DNA from: Hungateiclostridiaceae bacterium UBA3934
Lineage (GTDB): Bacteria > Bacillota > Clostridia > Acetivibrionales > DTU013
NCBI GenBank assembly: GCA_002385815.1
Contig: DGEE01000136.1
Coordinates: 1 to 22,431, forward strand
Length of the DNA stretch: 22,431 nt
Direction of reading: 5' to 3'
The stretch's first letter is position 1. Every line of letters starts with the position of its first letter. The notes under the pieces were generated by a model. It made no database searches, was not told the origin of the DNA, and saw only the letters and a list, made by a program, of their open reading frames with translations. A program made the translations under genes and the position numbers. Below are positions 7,714 through 15,055 of this stretch, in pieces.

Positions 7714-8390
7714 ATGAAAAGGCGGGTTTTTATTGTAATGCTGATGGTAGTTTTTGCACTGACCGTGTTGACAGGTTGCGGGGATACTGCGACAAATAAT
7801 TGAGCGCCGTCAACATAAACTTCAAATACCCAGGGAAATGCTTCAGAAGGGGGAACAACGTCTGCTTCAGGACCTGTGACTATTACATACGGTCTTTGGG
7901 ACAGCAACCAGGCAGTTGGATTTGAAAAAATGGCTGCCGAGTTTATGCAGGCTAATCGTGATATCAAAATCGAGATCCAGCTGAACGGTTGGTCCGATTA
8001 CTGGACGGCACTTGATGCCGCGGCTACTGCGGGCACTCTCCCTGATACATTCTGGATGCATTCAAACAACTTCTACAGATATGCTTCCAACGAAATGATG
8101 ATGACCTTGGACAGCTTTATTGACTCCAGTGACAAGTCGACCTGAATAATTATCCCGAAGGTCTTGTTACCCTTTACAACTTTAACAATAAGCAATACTG
8201 CGTGCCAAAGGATTTTGATACGATTGGATTGTGGTACAACAAGACCATGTTTGACGAAGCCGGCCTGGATTATCCCGATGAGACCTGGACATGGGATGAT
8301 TTGTATGAAGCAGCAAAGATACTGACCAAGCCTGACAAGTCTCAGTATGGATTCCTTGCTGCCATGCATAACCAGGAAGGTTTCTACAAT
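7714..8390 (+). pseudogene. Decayed ABC-transporter sugar-binding lipoprotein (family 1 solute-binding protein)
   Basis: The start MKRRVFIVMLMVV... with lipobox LTGC (Cys22) is a lipoprotein signal. TGA at 7801 (after codon 29) and TAA at 7816 interrupt the following Ser/Thr-rich linker in the same frame. From about 7870 the frame is again clearly a solute-binding protein: VTITYGLWDSNQAVGFEKMA, then GTLPDTFWMHSNN. At 8136/8137 one base appears lost: inserting one base between AAG and TC would give SDKVDLNNYPEG in place of SDKST-stop. The other frame then continues with VPKDFDTIGLWYNKTMFDEAGL and TWDDLYEAAKILT. Similarity stops at about 8390 (EGFYN), where an AraC-type fragment on the opposite strand begins. 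The C-terminal half and the permease genes are missing. The ancestor would have bound an oligosaccharide or sugar outside the cell for an ABC importer. GAAGGGGG upstream was its ribosome binding site. Confidence 0.92.
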
Positions 8391-8654
8391 ATCTGCCTGG
8401 TAGTAAGTAACTTCATCAGGACAGATTATGAAAGCATTGTTTTCCCGAAGTTGATACGTTTTCCCGTCTGCCTGAAATATACCCTTCCCGCTTAGTATAT
8501 AATGGATCAGATATTCAGATCGGGAAGTCGGACCATAATGATGCCCCGGATCGCATTCCTCCATTCCGCAATAGCAAAGATATAAATCAACTGAATGCTT
8601 CTTCAGAAACTCAAGACATTTATATCTCGCAGAATTGGTGAATTTGGGATTCAT
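8391..8654 (-). pseudogene. 3'-truncated AraC-family regulator (N-terminal sensor domain only)
   Basis: The first 88 codons from ATG 8654 are intact, with GGAGG 6 nt upstream. They encode the cupin-like AraC sensing domain: KFLKK-type leader, CDPGHHYGPTSRSEYLIHYI, SGKGIFQADGKTYQLRENNA and FIICPDEVTYYQAD. Beyond residue 88 the open frame (to 8073) only reads the antisense of the sugar-binding pseudogene, so the C-terminal half and both helix-turn-helix motifs are gone. Regulators of this class normally control nearby sugar-uptake genes, which fits the neighbouring remnant. Without the DNA-binding domain it cannot act as a regulator. Confidence 0.88.
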
Positions 8655-8676
8655 AATATCCTCCGGCTCGAAGTCA

Positions 8677-8716
8677 TTACCTTTCTTCTGTTATTATATA
8701 AACAGAAGAAAGGTAA
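8677..8716. repeat. Perfect 16-bp inverted repeat upstream of the AraC remnant
   Basis: TTACCTTTCTTCTGTT (8677-8692) and its exact reverse complement (8701-8716) flank an 8-nt loop ATTATATA. Read on the minus strand the loop contains TATAAT, 39 nt before the AraC start, but no matching -35 was found. It is not followed by a T-tract on either strand, so it is not an obvious terminator. An operator or promoter-spanning site is possible. Confidence 0.75.
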
Positions 8717-8890
8717 CCTCAGTAAAATTTTACCATTAAGGACTATAAAAAACAAATTGTCTGAGTGTCATGGCAGAAATATGGAGTGTAATGCTAATTA
8801 CTATATTAGCTTGATTACCTGAAGTTTTCCATATCCTGAAGATTCTATTATGAAGTTATGCGAGCCGCAGGGCGTTTGCTGCCTTGCGAT
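8717..8890. other. Non-coding gap with small palindromes
   Basis: AT-rich sequence between the AraC remnant and the metal ATPase. It holds a 12-bp perfect palindrome GTAAAATTTTAC (8722-8733), a small hairpin GCTAAT-TACTAT-ATTAGC (8793-8810), and the GC-rich hairpin listed next. No open reading frame with a plausible product was seen. Confidence 0.5.
8866..8888 (-). terminator. GC-rich hairpin just after the metal ATPase, weak terminator candidate
   Basis: CGCAGGGC/GCCTTGCG forms an 8-bp stem with one wobble and a 7-nt loop, 2 nt beyond the ATPase stop codon. There is no T-tract on the minus strand, so termination would need help or read on into the gap. Confidence 0.35.
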
Positions 8891-10831
8891 TTATACACGG
8901 TACCGTTTGATCCGCAGCGTGTTGAGTACTGCCAGTACGGTCACGCCCACATCTGAAAATACCGCCTCCCACATGGTTGCCAGGCCGGCAGTTCCCAGCA
9001 GCAGGAACAGAACTTTCACCGAAATGGCAAATATTATGTTCTGCAGGGCTATTTTCCTTGTGAATGACGCTATCTTCAGCGCATCCGTCAACTTTGACGG
9101 CTCATCTGTCATGAGCACGATATCCGATGCTTCGATGGCCGCGTCGGAACCTATGCCTCCCATGGATATCCCGACATCTGCCGAAGCAAGTACAGGAGCG
9201 TCATTTATGCCGTCACCGACGAAAACCGTATGCCCGTTTGCTGCCGACATTATTTTCTCGAGCCGGTCCGCCTTTTCGTGAGGCAGCAGCCCGTATCCGA
9301 CATCGTCGATCCCGAGTTTGCGTGCCGCGGCTTCGGCGGGAATGCGTGAGTCGCCCGTCAGCATTGCGACCCTCCGGATGCCATTTTTCCTGAGCCCGTC
9401 AACTGCCTTTACCGCATCACTCTTGAGAGTGTCAGATACTTCTATCCAGCCAAAGTAACGGCCATTTGCTGCAACGTGGATTGTTGTTCCGGCCATTTCA
9501 GTATCATATTCCTGAATAATTTCGTCGAAATTTGCAAAATCCTTTATAAATTCCAGATTGCCAACAGATATGTCCTGACCAAGAGCAGTAGTCCGGATAC
9601 CTTTACCCGCAGTTTCAGTACTGCTTTCGATCAGATGTTCATCTATGACTTCACCATAAGCCTGCAGAATAGAACGGGCTATGGGATGTGTCGAACTGTA
9701 CTCGGCATATGCCGCCAGCTTGAGCAGTTCATTCTCTGTGCATCCATAAGGCCTGACAGCAGTTACATTGAAAACACCTTTCGTCAGTGTGCCTGTCTTA
9801 TCAAAGACCACTGTGTCTGCCTTATTCAGTGCATCGAGATAGTTGCCGCCCTTTACCAGTATACCGCTGGCGGAGGATTTGCCGATGCCTGCATAGAATG
9901 TGAGTGGAATGGATACGACCAGAGCGCAGGGGCATGATATCACCAGGAATATCATCGCCCTGTAGAGCCAGGTCATGAAATCCGTGGTGCCAGTCGCCAG
10001 CGGAGGGATAACCGCTATGAGCAGTGCTGATATGGTGACCGCAGGAGTATAGAATGCGGCAAAGCGGCTGATGAAGCTTTCCATGGGTGCTTTTCCCGAT
10101 GCTGCCTCCTCGACCAGCTCCAATATGCGGGATACCGCTGATTGTTCCAGTGCGCTGACAGCCTTTATCGTCAGAAGTCCAGTTTTGTTGATGTATCCGC
10201 CGAGCACCTGATCCCCTGGTTCCACTGATTTCGGCAGGGATTCACCGGTGAGGGGAGAGGTATCTGTCAGTGAGCTGCCTTCGACTACGATGCTGTCAGC
10301 GGGTATTTTTTCACCCGGTCTGACTACCAGGATGTCGCCCGGTTTTATGGCCTCAGGGGCGATTTTTATGACTTCATTGTCCTGCTTCAGATTTGCGTAT
10401 TCAGGTCTGAGAGCCATCAGCTCCGATATGGATCGTCTTGAATGACTTACCGCCATATCCTCGAAGATCGAACCCAGCTTGTAGAACAGCATCACGGCAG
10501 CGGCTTCACCGTATTGTCCTGTTACAAAGGCCCCGACTGTAGCTGTGGTCATGAGCAGGTTTTCATCGAATATCCTGCCTTTCGAAATATTCACAAAGGA
10601 TTGGGATATCACTTTATTGCCGGCTGTCAGCCATGATGTGAAGAACAGTGCAAATGAAACCACCGGATAATGGCGCAGGGCAAGAGCAGCTACGAACAGA
10701 ACAGCAGCTGCTGCCAGTATCAGTATGTCTGTCCTGGTTTGCAGCGGTCGTTTTATGGAGGTACCGTTCCCGGCCCTGGCAGCGCAGCAATCTCCACATG
10801 CAGGGCTATTGAGTTCAAAAGCGCTTTTCAT
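8891..10831 (-). CDS. P1B-type heavy-metal ATPase (Zn/Cd/Pb exporter)
   Basis: A 646-residue ATPase counted from ATG 10831, chosen because GGTGGA lies just upstream and the longer TTG start at 10879 would fall inside an operator dyad. In order: a short N-terminal tail with CGDCC (residues 12-16) and no HMA domain, membrane helices, actuator motif TGES (195-198), the metal-selecting CPC in SCPCAL (300-302), the phosphorylation site DKTGT (344-348), His-Pro (382-383), GDGINDAP (539-546), and in the last helices Lys606 and Asp627. CPC with these Lys and Asp residues marks the P1B-2 group (CadA/ZntA), which exports Zn2+, Cd2+ and Pb2+ across the plasma membrane. The promoter carries two dyads (10869-10890 and 10905-10924), one resembling ArsR/SmtB operators. 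No regulator gene is adjacent. Confidence 0.95.
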   Translation of the reverse strand: MKSAFELNSPACGDCCAARAGNGTSIKRPLQTRTDILILAAAAVLFVAALALRHYPVVSFALFFTSWLTAGNKVISQSFVNISKGRIFDENLLMTTATVGAFVTGQYGEAAAVMLFYKLGSIFEDMAVSHSRRSISELMALRPEYANLKQDNEVIKIAPEAIKPGDILVVRPGEKIPADSIVVEGSSLTDTSPLTGESLPKSVEPGDQVLGGYINKTGLLTIKAVSALEQSAVSRILELVEEAASGKAPMESFISRFAAFYTPAVTISALLIAVIPPLATGTTDFMTWLYRAMIFLVISCPCALVVSIPLTFYAGIGKSSASGILVKGGNYLDALNKADTVVFDKTGTLTKGVFNVTAVRPYGCTENELLKLAAYAEYSSTHPIARSILQAYGEVIDEHLIESSTETAGKGIRTTALGQDISVGNLEFIKDFANFDEIIQEYDTEMAGTTIHVAANGRYFGWIEVSDTLKSDAVKAVDGLRKNGIRRVAMLTGDSRIPAEAAARKLGIDDVGYGLLPHEKADRLEKIMSAANGHTVFVGDGINDAPVLASADVGISMGGIGSDAAIEASDIVLMTDEPSKLTDALKIASFTRKIALQNIIFAISVKVLFLLLGTAGLATMWEAVFSDVGVTVLAVLNTLRIKRYRV

Positions 10832-10868
10832 TGTATCTTCCACCTTTGTGTCCTTTACAATTATTGCA

Positions 10869-10890
10869 TATATGAACAAGTATTCATATA
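10869..10890. promoter_or_regulatory. SmtB/ArsR-type metal-sensor operator
   Basis: TATATGAA-CAAGTA-TTCATATA is a 22-bp dyad with perfect 8-bp arms, 10 nt after the -10 of the ATPase promoter. The TATGAA-N6-TTCATA core closely resembles known sites for zinc/cadmium-sensing repressors such as CzrA. Derepression by metal would switch on the exporter. Confidence 0.75.
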
Positions 10891-10899
10891 ACTGAATTA

Positions 10900-10929
10900 A
10901 TTATAATTCCACAAGGGTGGAATTGTCAA
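10900..10929 (-). promoter_or_regulatory. Strong sigma-A promoter of the metal ATPase with a dyad in its spacer
   Basis: On the minus strand: perfect TTGACA (10929-10924), 18-bp spacer, perfect TATAAT (10905-10900). The spacer is filled by a second dyad at 10905-10924, arms AATTCCA/TGGAATT around six central bases. A dyad between -35 and -10 is the layout used by MerR-family activators, but their spacers are usually 19-20 bp; a second repressor site is equally possible. Confidence 0.8.
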
Positions 10930-10930
10930 T

Positions 10931-11121
10931 GGGGCTTTTCTGATTTTTACGGTAAATATGCGGATGAGCAATATGATGCCTCAGAAAGGGGAAAGAAGCT
11001 TTGGCTGCCTGAAGGGTCATATGCGGGTCCAGGTGTTTCCGATGGCCCTGATAAGAAAGATGAAGTGGATAGATCCATCACAGTCAACATCCAGAGTCAG
11101 GATATATGCAAGGTATCCTGA
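10931..11121 (+). pseudogene. Orphan coding-like fragment, product not recognised
   Basis: One frame runs from the ATPase promoter region to TGA 11119-11121. From about 10931 it reads like genuine protein: WGFSDFYGKYADEQYD, GKKLWLPEGSYAGPGV and KKDEVDRSITVNIQSQD. There is no start codon with a ribosome binding site. The same DNA also carries the ATPase promoter just upstream. It may be the 3' remnant of a gene whose front was lost when the metal-ATPase segment arrived. I do not recognise the family. Another frame here offers an 85-codon run from ATG 10958, but its composition is unconvincing. Confidence 0.3.
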
Positions 11122-11127
11122 CCCTGG
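11091..11127. repeat. 14-bp-arm inverted repeat at the end of the orphan fragment
   Basis: CCAGAGTCAGGATA (11091-11104) and TATCCTGACCCTGG (11114-11127) are complementary at 13 of 14 positions around a 9-nt loop. The hairpin spans the stop codon of the fragment at 10931-11121. No T-tract follows, so it is not a classical terminator. Confidence 0.6.
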
Positions 11128-11204
11128 ATTCAGCCGGAAACCGCTGGGAACCAAAGCAAAATTTCAAGCCTGCCCTTTCCGGAATCCTTTTCAGGACCTG
11201 ACAA

Positions 11205-11759
11205 CTAAAACTTGACCTGAGGTGCTTTTGTTTCGGGTTCGTCTATGGTGAAGAAGGGCTCCTGCGTGAAGTTGAAGGCATTTGCCAGTATGTTTCTGGG
11301 GAACATCTGGATGGCATTGTTGTAGTCCATCACGACATCATTGTAGAACTGACGGGCAAATGCTATCTTGTCCTCGGTTTTTGTGAGCTCCTTCATAAGC
11401 TCCTGGAAGTTGGGATTTGCCTTGAGCTCCGGATAGGACTCCGCAAGCACCATAAGCCGGTTGAGTCCTCTTGAAAGCTGATTGGTGGCCTTGATGACTT
11501 CCTGGTGCGAAGATGCGCTCACGTAAGTGTTGCGGGCTCTGATCACAGCTTCATATGTGTCCTTTTCATGTGCGGCATAACCCTTCACCGTTTCGACCAG
11601 GTTTGGTATGAGATCAAACCTTCTTTTAAGCTGTACGTCGATCTGGCTCCATGAGTTTGCAACCTTGTTGCGTTTGTTCACAAGACCGTTGTAGCTTGCT
11701 ATCGCATAGATGATGATCAAAACTGCGATTACTGCCAAAATAATCAAAAATGTCGTCAT
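11205..11759 (-). CDS. lemA: LemA family protein
   Basis: A 184-residue LemA protein of normal length. Residues 1-24 are one N-terminal membrane helix, followed by the family signature YNGLVNKRNKVANSWSQIDV and QLKRRFDLIPNLVETVKGYA, then a helical bundle with ARNTY and the conserved end FPRNILANAF. LemA proteins are membrane-anchored helical bundles facing outward; their biochemical role is unsettled. ATG 11759 has AAGGAGG 8 nt upstream. It follows the DUF2207 gene by 72 nt on the same strand without a terminator, so the two are probably one operon. This pairing recurs in Gram-positive bacteria and suggests a shared membrane function. Confidence 0.96.
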   Translation of the reverse strand: MTTFLIILAVIAVLIIIYAIASYNGLVNKRNKVANSWSQIDVQLKRRFDLIPNLVETVKGYAAHEKDTYEAVIRARNTYVSASSHQEVIKATNQLSRGLNRLMVLAESYPELKANPNFQELMKELTKTEDKIAFARQFYNDVVMDYNNAIQMFPRNILANAFNFTQEPFFTIDEPETKAPQVKF

Positions 11760-11831
11760 GTGGATATCCTCCTTAGATAAAGTTTTCAGTGTTATATCAA
11801 CAGTTTATATCAGCCAAAATTTTTGTGCGGA

Positions 11832-13763
11832 TCAGAATGCTCCGCCGCCGCCGCGACCGCCGCCTCCACCGGAGCCTCCGCCGAATCCGCCGCCGCTGAA
11901 GCCTCCTCCGCTGCCTGAAGAAGAGGAGTTTTTGGAGTTGGCTATTGCCATAGCCTTACTTACTGCACTGTCGACAGAGCTGACAGTAGTGTCGAAGGCT
12001 CTGGTGAATGTATGGAGACTGTGTATATTGTGACCATACATATAAGTAAGCTTTGAATTTTGCAGATCAGCATCGGTGAACACGAGAGGCAGCTGCTTGA
12101 TGACTTCCTTTGCCACGCCCAGCGATATGGCATAGACCAGATAGTGTTCCCATATGATGATCGATGGCATTTCTGCTTTGTCCATCCTGCTGAAATCTTT
12201 AAGGAAATTCCTGAAGGCCTTCCACATGGTATACTGCTCATTGCCATAAGCCGAGCGTTTGTTGAGCCTTGAACCGAATAATGACATGATAAAGCCCAAT
12301 ATGATAAGCAGTATACTTGCCGGGGTCTCTACCGCGGTAGTAAGGAATATACCAAGGAAGATGTATGCCATGCCTGACAGCATAGCTATGGTCTTGCCTT
12401 TCTTGCTGGATGCTTCAAAGAATTTGTGTCTGTCAGCCTCGTTCCTGACTTTTTTGCACCAGCTCTGATAGCTGTTTGCAAATTTGCGGGCATCTGAGTT
12501 CGTTTTGACATGATTGGAGATTTCGTCGAGAAAAACGCGGGAGCCGTCTCCGATCCTGGAGATGAACCAGTCAAGCAGATACGATTCATGGCTCGTCAGG
12601 CCGGAGCGGGAGACAGCAGTGTTTAATGTCAGGCTGTAGTCCTCGACCTCCTTATCCTTGAAAAAACCGTCTTTTGTATACGTTTCCTTTTTGAGTATCA
12701 GGTTGCCTTTACGAACCAGATCCATTAATGTAGCCGTTATGTCGCGCTTGTCGACTTTGCCCATACTCATGAGCACTGACATTTCCGCCGGTGTATATTC
12801 TCCCGGGAGTTCGCGGTAGTATTTTGCTTTGAATGGGCTTTTGAACTCCCTGTCATATTTTAAATAAAGGAAGATGATCAGCGGGAACCAGGCGAGGACG
12901 AGAAGGATAGTGAAGACATTGGATAAAGTCCTCCTCAGTTGTTCTCTTTCTCTTTTAGCGGCCAGTTCCTGACGTGCCTTTTCGCGCTCTGCATTGGCCT
13001 CGTCAGCCAGTTTCTTTTCATTGTCGAGTATCCTCTGAAGTGCATCTTCATCCTTTACCCGGGTGGATCCGGGAACAAGCCGGGGCGGAAACAGCACCAG
13101 GGTTTCCACATAATAGCCCGGGTCCAGCCTGTCGAGAAGGAATTCCACATTTTGTCCGTCTATTATATTGGATTCACCGGTCAGAGGCCCGTGACCGAAT
13201 ACCCTTATCTCATCCCTGGAAGCCCCCTCCGGCAGCCGGATATGTATCCTGACATTGTTCAGGGCCACATCCCAGTTTGGATCCACTATCTTTCTGTTGA
13301 ATTCCGCTATGTCGTTAAATCTTGTAACCACATTCTTCAATGTATATTTGTAAACAAATGTCTTCCGGACGTTGCTGCTTTTTTCATAGACCTTCAGATG
13401 TGCTATTTCATCATCATGATACACATTATATGTGCCGGAATAACCTGCAGCGTCCAGATCAGTTGTGGAATTGACAATCAGTTCTGTTGCTGAACCATCG
13501 TGTGCTTCGACAAATACCTGCAGACTGTCCAGACCGTCAGTCAACTCGTAATCTATATTACGCAACACTCCGTTGAAGCTGCCGGTGAAATCATAAGTGA
13601 TCCTTTCCTCCACGTCAGCTGAGCCGTCAGGTGTGATGACAACATTAACGTCAAAGGATCTGATACGGTAATATCTGCTGTCTGCGGAGACGCTTTGACA
13701 AAATACTGATGATGTCAAAAGTAATGCCAGGAAAAATGTTATCGCCCTAATGACTTTTTTCAT
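11832..13763 (-). CDS. DUF2207-domain membrane protein with Gly-rich tail
   Basis: A 643-residue protein. Residues 1-27 are a signal peptide (cut near VSA-DS). About 30-235 form an extracellular beta-rich DUF2207 domain (YRIRSFDVNVVITPDGSADV near the start). About 238-279 are a charged helical stretch, 281-303 a membrane helix, about 310-450 a cytoplasmic part with a winged-helix feel (TPAEMSVLM, ITATLMDLVRKGNLIL), 459-479 and 481-498 two more membrane helices, and about 510-605 a second soluble region. The last 30 residues are almost only Gly and Ser with single Phe and Arg and end in GGGGAF. The function is unknown. ATG 13763 is preceded by GAGGTG. It is the first gene of an operon with lemA, from a promoter at 13795-13822. 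Confidence 0.93.
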   Translation of the reverse strand: MKKVIRAITFFLALLLTSSVFCQSVSADSRYYRIRSFDVNVVITPDGSADVEERITYDFTGSFNGVLRNIDYELTDGLDSLQVFVEAHDGSATELIVNSTTDLDAAGYSGTYNVYHDDEIAHLKVYEKSSNVRKTFVYKYTLKNVVTRFNDIAEFNRKIVDPNWDVALNNVRIHIRLPEGASRDEIRVFGHGPLTGESNIIDGQNVEFLLDRLDPGYYVETLVLFPPRLVPGSTRVKDEDALQRILDNEKKLADEANAEREKARQELAAKREREQLRRTLSNVFTILLVLAWFPLIIFLYLKYDREFKSPFKAKYYRELPGEYTPAEMSVLMSMGKVDKRDITATLMDLVRKGNLILKKETYTKDGFFKDKEVEDYSLTLNTAVSRSGLTSHESYLLDWFISRIGDGSRVFLDEISNHVKTNSDARKFANSYQSWCKKVRNEADRHKFFEASSKKGKTIAMLSGMAYIFLGIFLTTAVETPASILLIILGFIMSLFGSRLNKRSAYGNEQYTMWKAFRNFLKDFSRMDKAEMPSIIIWEHYLVYAISLGVAKEVIKQLPLVFTDADLQNSKLTYMYGHNIHSLHTFTRAFDTTVSSVDSAVSKAMAIANSKNSSSSGSGGGFSGGGFGGGSGGGGGRGGGGAF

Positions 13764-13794
13764 CTATGCACCTCACAATAATAACGCTATCTAA

Positions 13795-13822
13795 ATTCTA
13801 CCACATTATACTTGACATGCAA
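13795..13822 (-). promoter_or_regulatory. Putative promoter of the DUF2207-lemA operon
   Basis: Minus strand: TTGCAT (13822-13817), 16-bp spacer, TAGAAT (13800-13795), about 30 nt before the start codon. A perfect TATAAT at 13810-13805 is an alternative -10 but lacks a good -35. Confidence 0.5.
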
Positions 13823-13840
13823 TGCATTTGTTTGAAGAAT
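13812..13840 (+). promoter_or_regulatory. Putative divergent promoter towards the TSUP genes
   Basis: Perfect TTGACA (13812-13817), 17-bp spacer, AAGAAT (13835-13840). It overlaps the DUF2207 promoter on the other strand. The roughly 230-nt leader that follows (to 14072) shows no convincing gene; a CGGGG/CCCCG mini-hairpin lies near 14001. Confidence 0.45.
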
Positions 13841-14072
13841 ACCAATGGAATGCAACATTTTTCCGATGCATTGGCTATAGTTCGGATGCAGGATCATAAA
13901 ACGACCGGAACCCTTGTGCATTCAATGAATAATCGCGATGCAAATCCGAACAATATAGACAGGAGCAAATCCGGCGGATATCAGCAGACCGGGGCGGGTC
14001 CGGGGAAAGATCCCCGTACCGTGTAAAACAGTACTGATATTCTACAACCGGGCAGGACGGGATTCCGGAATA

Positions 14073-14537
14073 ATGTATGGTATGAAGCGACATAAGGGAC
14101 ATGTGAATCAAAAGAAAAAGCAAAACTGGGACAGGGGGAAAGGTTCTGTTCCCGGATCCCGCGGAAGGGCAGACGGCAGGAAAAAGACCGACTTTCTGAT
14201 CTGTGCAGTGATCGGTCTTGTGACGGGTCTTGCCAACGGCCTGTTCGGTTCTGGCGGCGGTACGATAGCTGTTCCTGCAATGGTACATTTCCTCGGGGCA
14301 GAGGAACATAAAGCCCATGCCACCGCCATTTCCGTGATACTGCCCCTTACAGTCATAAGTTCGGTATTCTATATCATAAGAGGATTTGCAGACTGGGGCA
14401 TAACGATCAGGGTGACGCTTGGAGGCCTTGTCGGAGGCTATATCGGTGCAAAGCTGCTGAACAAATGTCCGGATAAGCTGCTCAGGAAAATTTTTGCAGC
14501 ATTTATGGCAGCAGCGGGTCTGAAGATGATTTTTTAA
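14073..14537 (+). CDS. TSUP (TauE/SafE) family permease, first half
   Basis: A 155-residue protein, about half the length of a usual TSUP permease. The first ~38 residues are basic and polar (MKRHKGHVNQKKKQNWDRG...), followed by about four membrane helices. The family's glycine motif appears as GLFGSGGGTIAVPAMV near residue 57. TSUP proteins move sulfite, sulfoacetate or other small organosulfur or organic anions; the substrate here is unknown. The start is uncertain: ATG 14073 and ATG 14082 have only weak upstream GGA, and GTG 14103 has AAGGGA too close. Its stop is 24 nt before the second half, so both are translated together and probably assemble as a heterodimer. Confidence 0.82.
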   Translation: MYGMKRHKGHVNQKKKQNWDRGKGSVPGSRGRADGRKKTDFLICAVIGLVTGLANGLFGSGGGTIAVPAMVHFLGAEEHKAHATAISVILPLTVISSVFYIIRGFADWGITIRVTLGGLVGGYIGAKLLNKCPDKLLRKIFAAFMAAAGLKMIF

Positions 14538-14561
14538 ATATGTTTCAGAGGGGCAGATGAT

Positions 14562-14957
14562 TTGACCGGTTGGAACTGGATCATTTTATTCCTGGCAGGG
14601 CTTGCGGCAGGTATCATAAGCGGTATGGGGATGGGCGGAGGCGCTGTCCTGATACCGGTGCTGGTCCTTGTGGCAAATCCCGGACAGCACATCGCACAAA
14701 GTGTGAATCTGTTATATTTTATTCCGACAGCTGTGGCAGCATTGATCATACATTTCAAGAACAAAAGTATTGATTTCAGGATGGCTGTCCCCATCATCAT
14801 TTTCGGTCTGGTCGGTGCATTGGCAGGTTCGTGGGTAGCATCGGTGATGGAAGCGGGGCTGTTGAAAAAATTTTTCGGCGGGTTCCTGCTGGCGATGAGT
14901 GTGTATGAGATGTTCAGAAAAGGCAAGAATGTCGGCAGGAAGGGTGAGAAGCCGTGA
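14562..14957 (+). CDS. TSUP (TauE/SafE) family permease, second half
   Basis: A 131-residue membrane protein with about four helices and its own TSUP glycine motif, GMGMGGGAVLIPVLV, near residue 22. The TTG start at 14562 has GAGGGGC 8-9 nt upstream. The end is basic (RKGKNVGRKGEKP). It repeats the fold of the preceding gene without being a close copy, as expected because full-length TSUP permeases are two inverted or repeated four-helix units. It follows in the same operon. Half-size pairs are known in Bacillota, so this is more likely a natural two-gene arrangement than a broken gene: each part has its own start, ribosome binding site and complete motif. Confidence 0.85.
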   Translation: MTGWNWIILFLAGLAAGIISGMGMGGGAVLIPVLVLVANPGQHIAQSVNLLYFIPTAVAALIIHFKNKSIDFRMAVPIIIFGLVGALAGSWVASVMEAGLLKKFFGGFLLAMSVYEMFRKGKNVGRKGEKP

Positions 14958-14994
14958 ACACATGCCCGGCCTTCATCTTTCTTATGATTTGTTA

Positions 14995-15024
14995 TTCACA
15001 AAACAATGGGATTAGTGGTATAAT
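14995..15024 (+). promoter_or_regulatory. Sigma-A promoter of rsfS-leuS
   Basis: TTCACA (14995-15000), 18-bp spacer, perfect TATAAT (15019-15024), about 30 nt before the rsfS start. The leader is too short to hold a T-box, and the rsfS-leuS gap (35 nt) has none either. Confidence 0.75.
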
Positions 15025-15055
15025 ATTTAATCAATCATGATACAGGAGGTACGCT

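Noticed and set aside
8073..8390. C-terminal part of the minus-strand AraC frame
   Set aside because: This part is the exact antisense of well-preserved sugar-binding protein sequence and has no AraC helix-turn-helix.
10832..10879. TTG start at 10879 for the metal ATPase
   Set aside because: It would place the first codon inside the SmtB-like dyad, between the promoter's start site and a better ATG/ribosome-binding-site pair at 10831.
10958..11215. 85-residue open frame on the plus strand
   Set aside because: No ribosome binding site, unlikely composition (many Arg, Met and Pro), and it overlaps both the fragment in another frame and the lemA end.
13766..14026. 86-residue open frame before the TSUP genes
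   Set aside because: It crosses two divergent promoter candidates, has no convincing start, and shows no recognisable domain; the stretch is more likely leader DNA.
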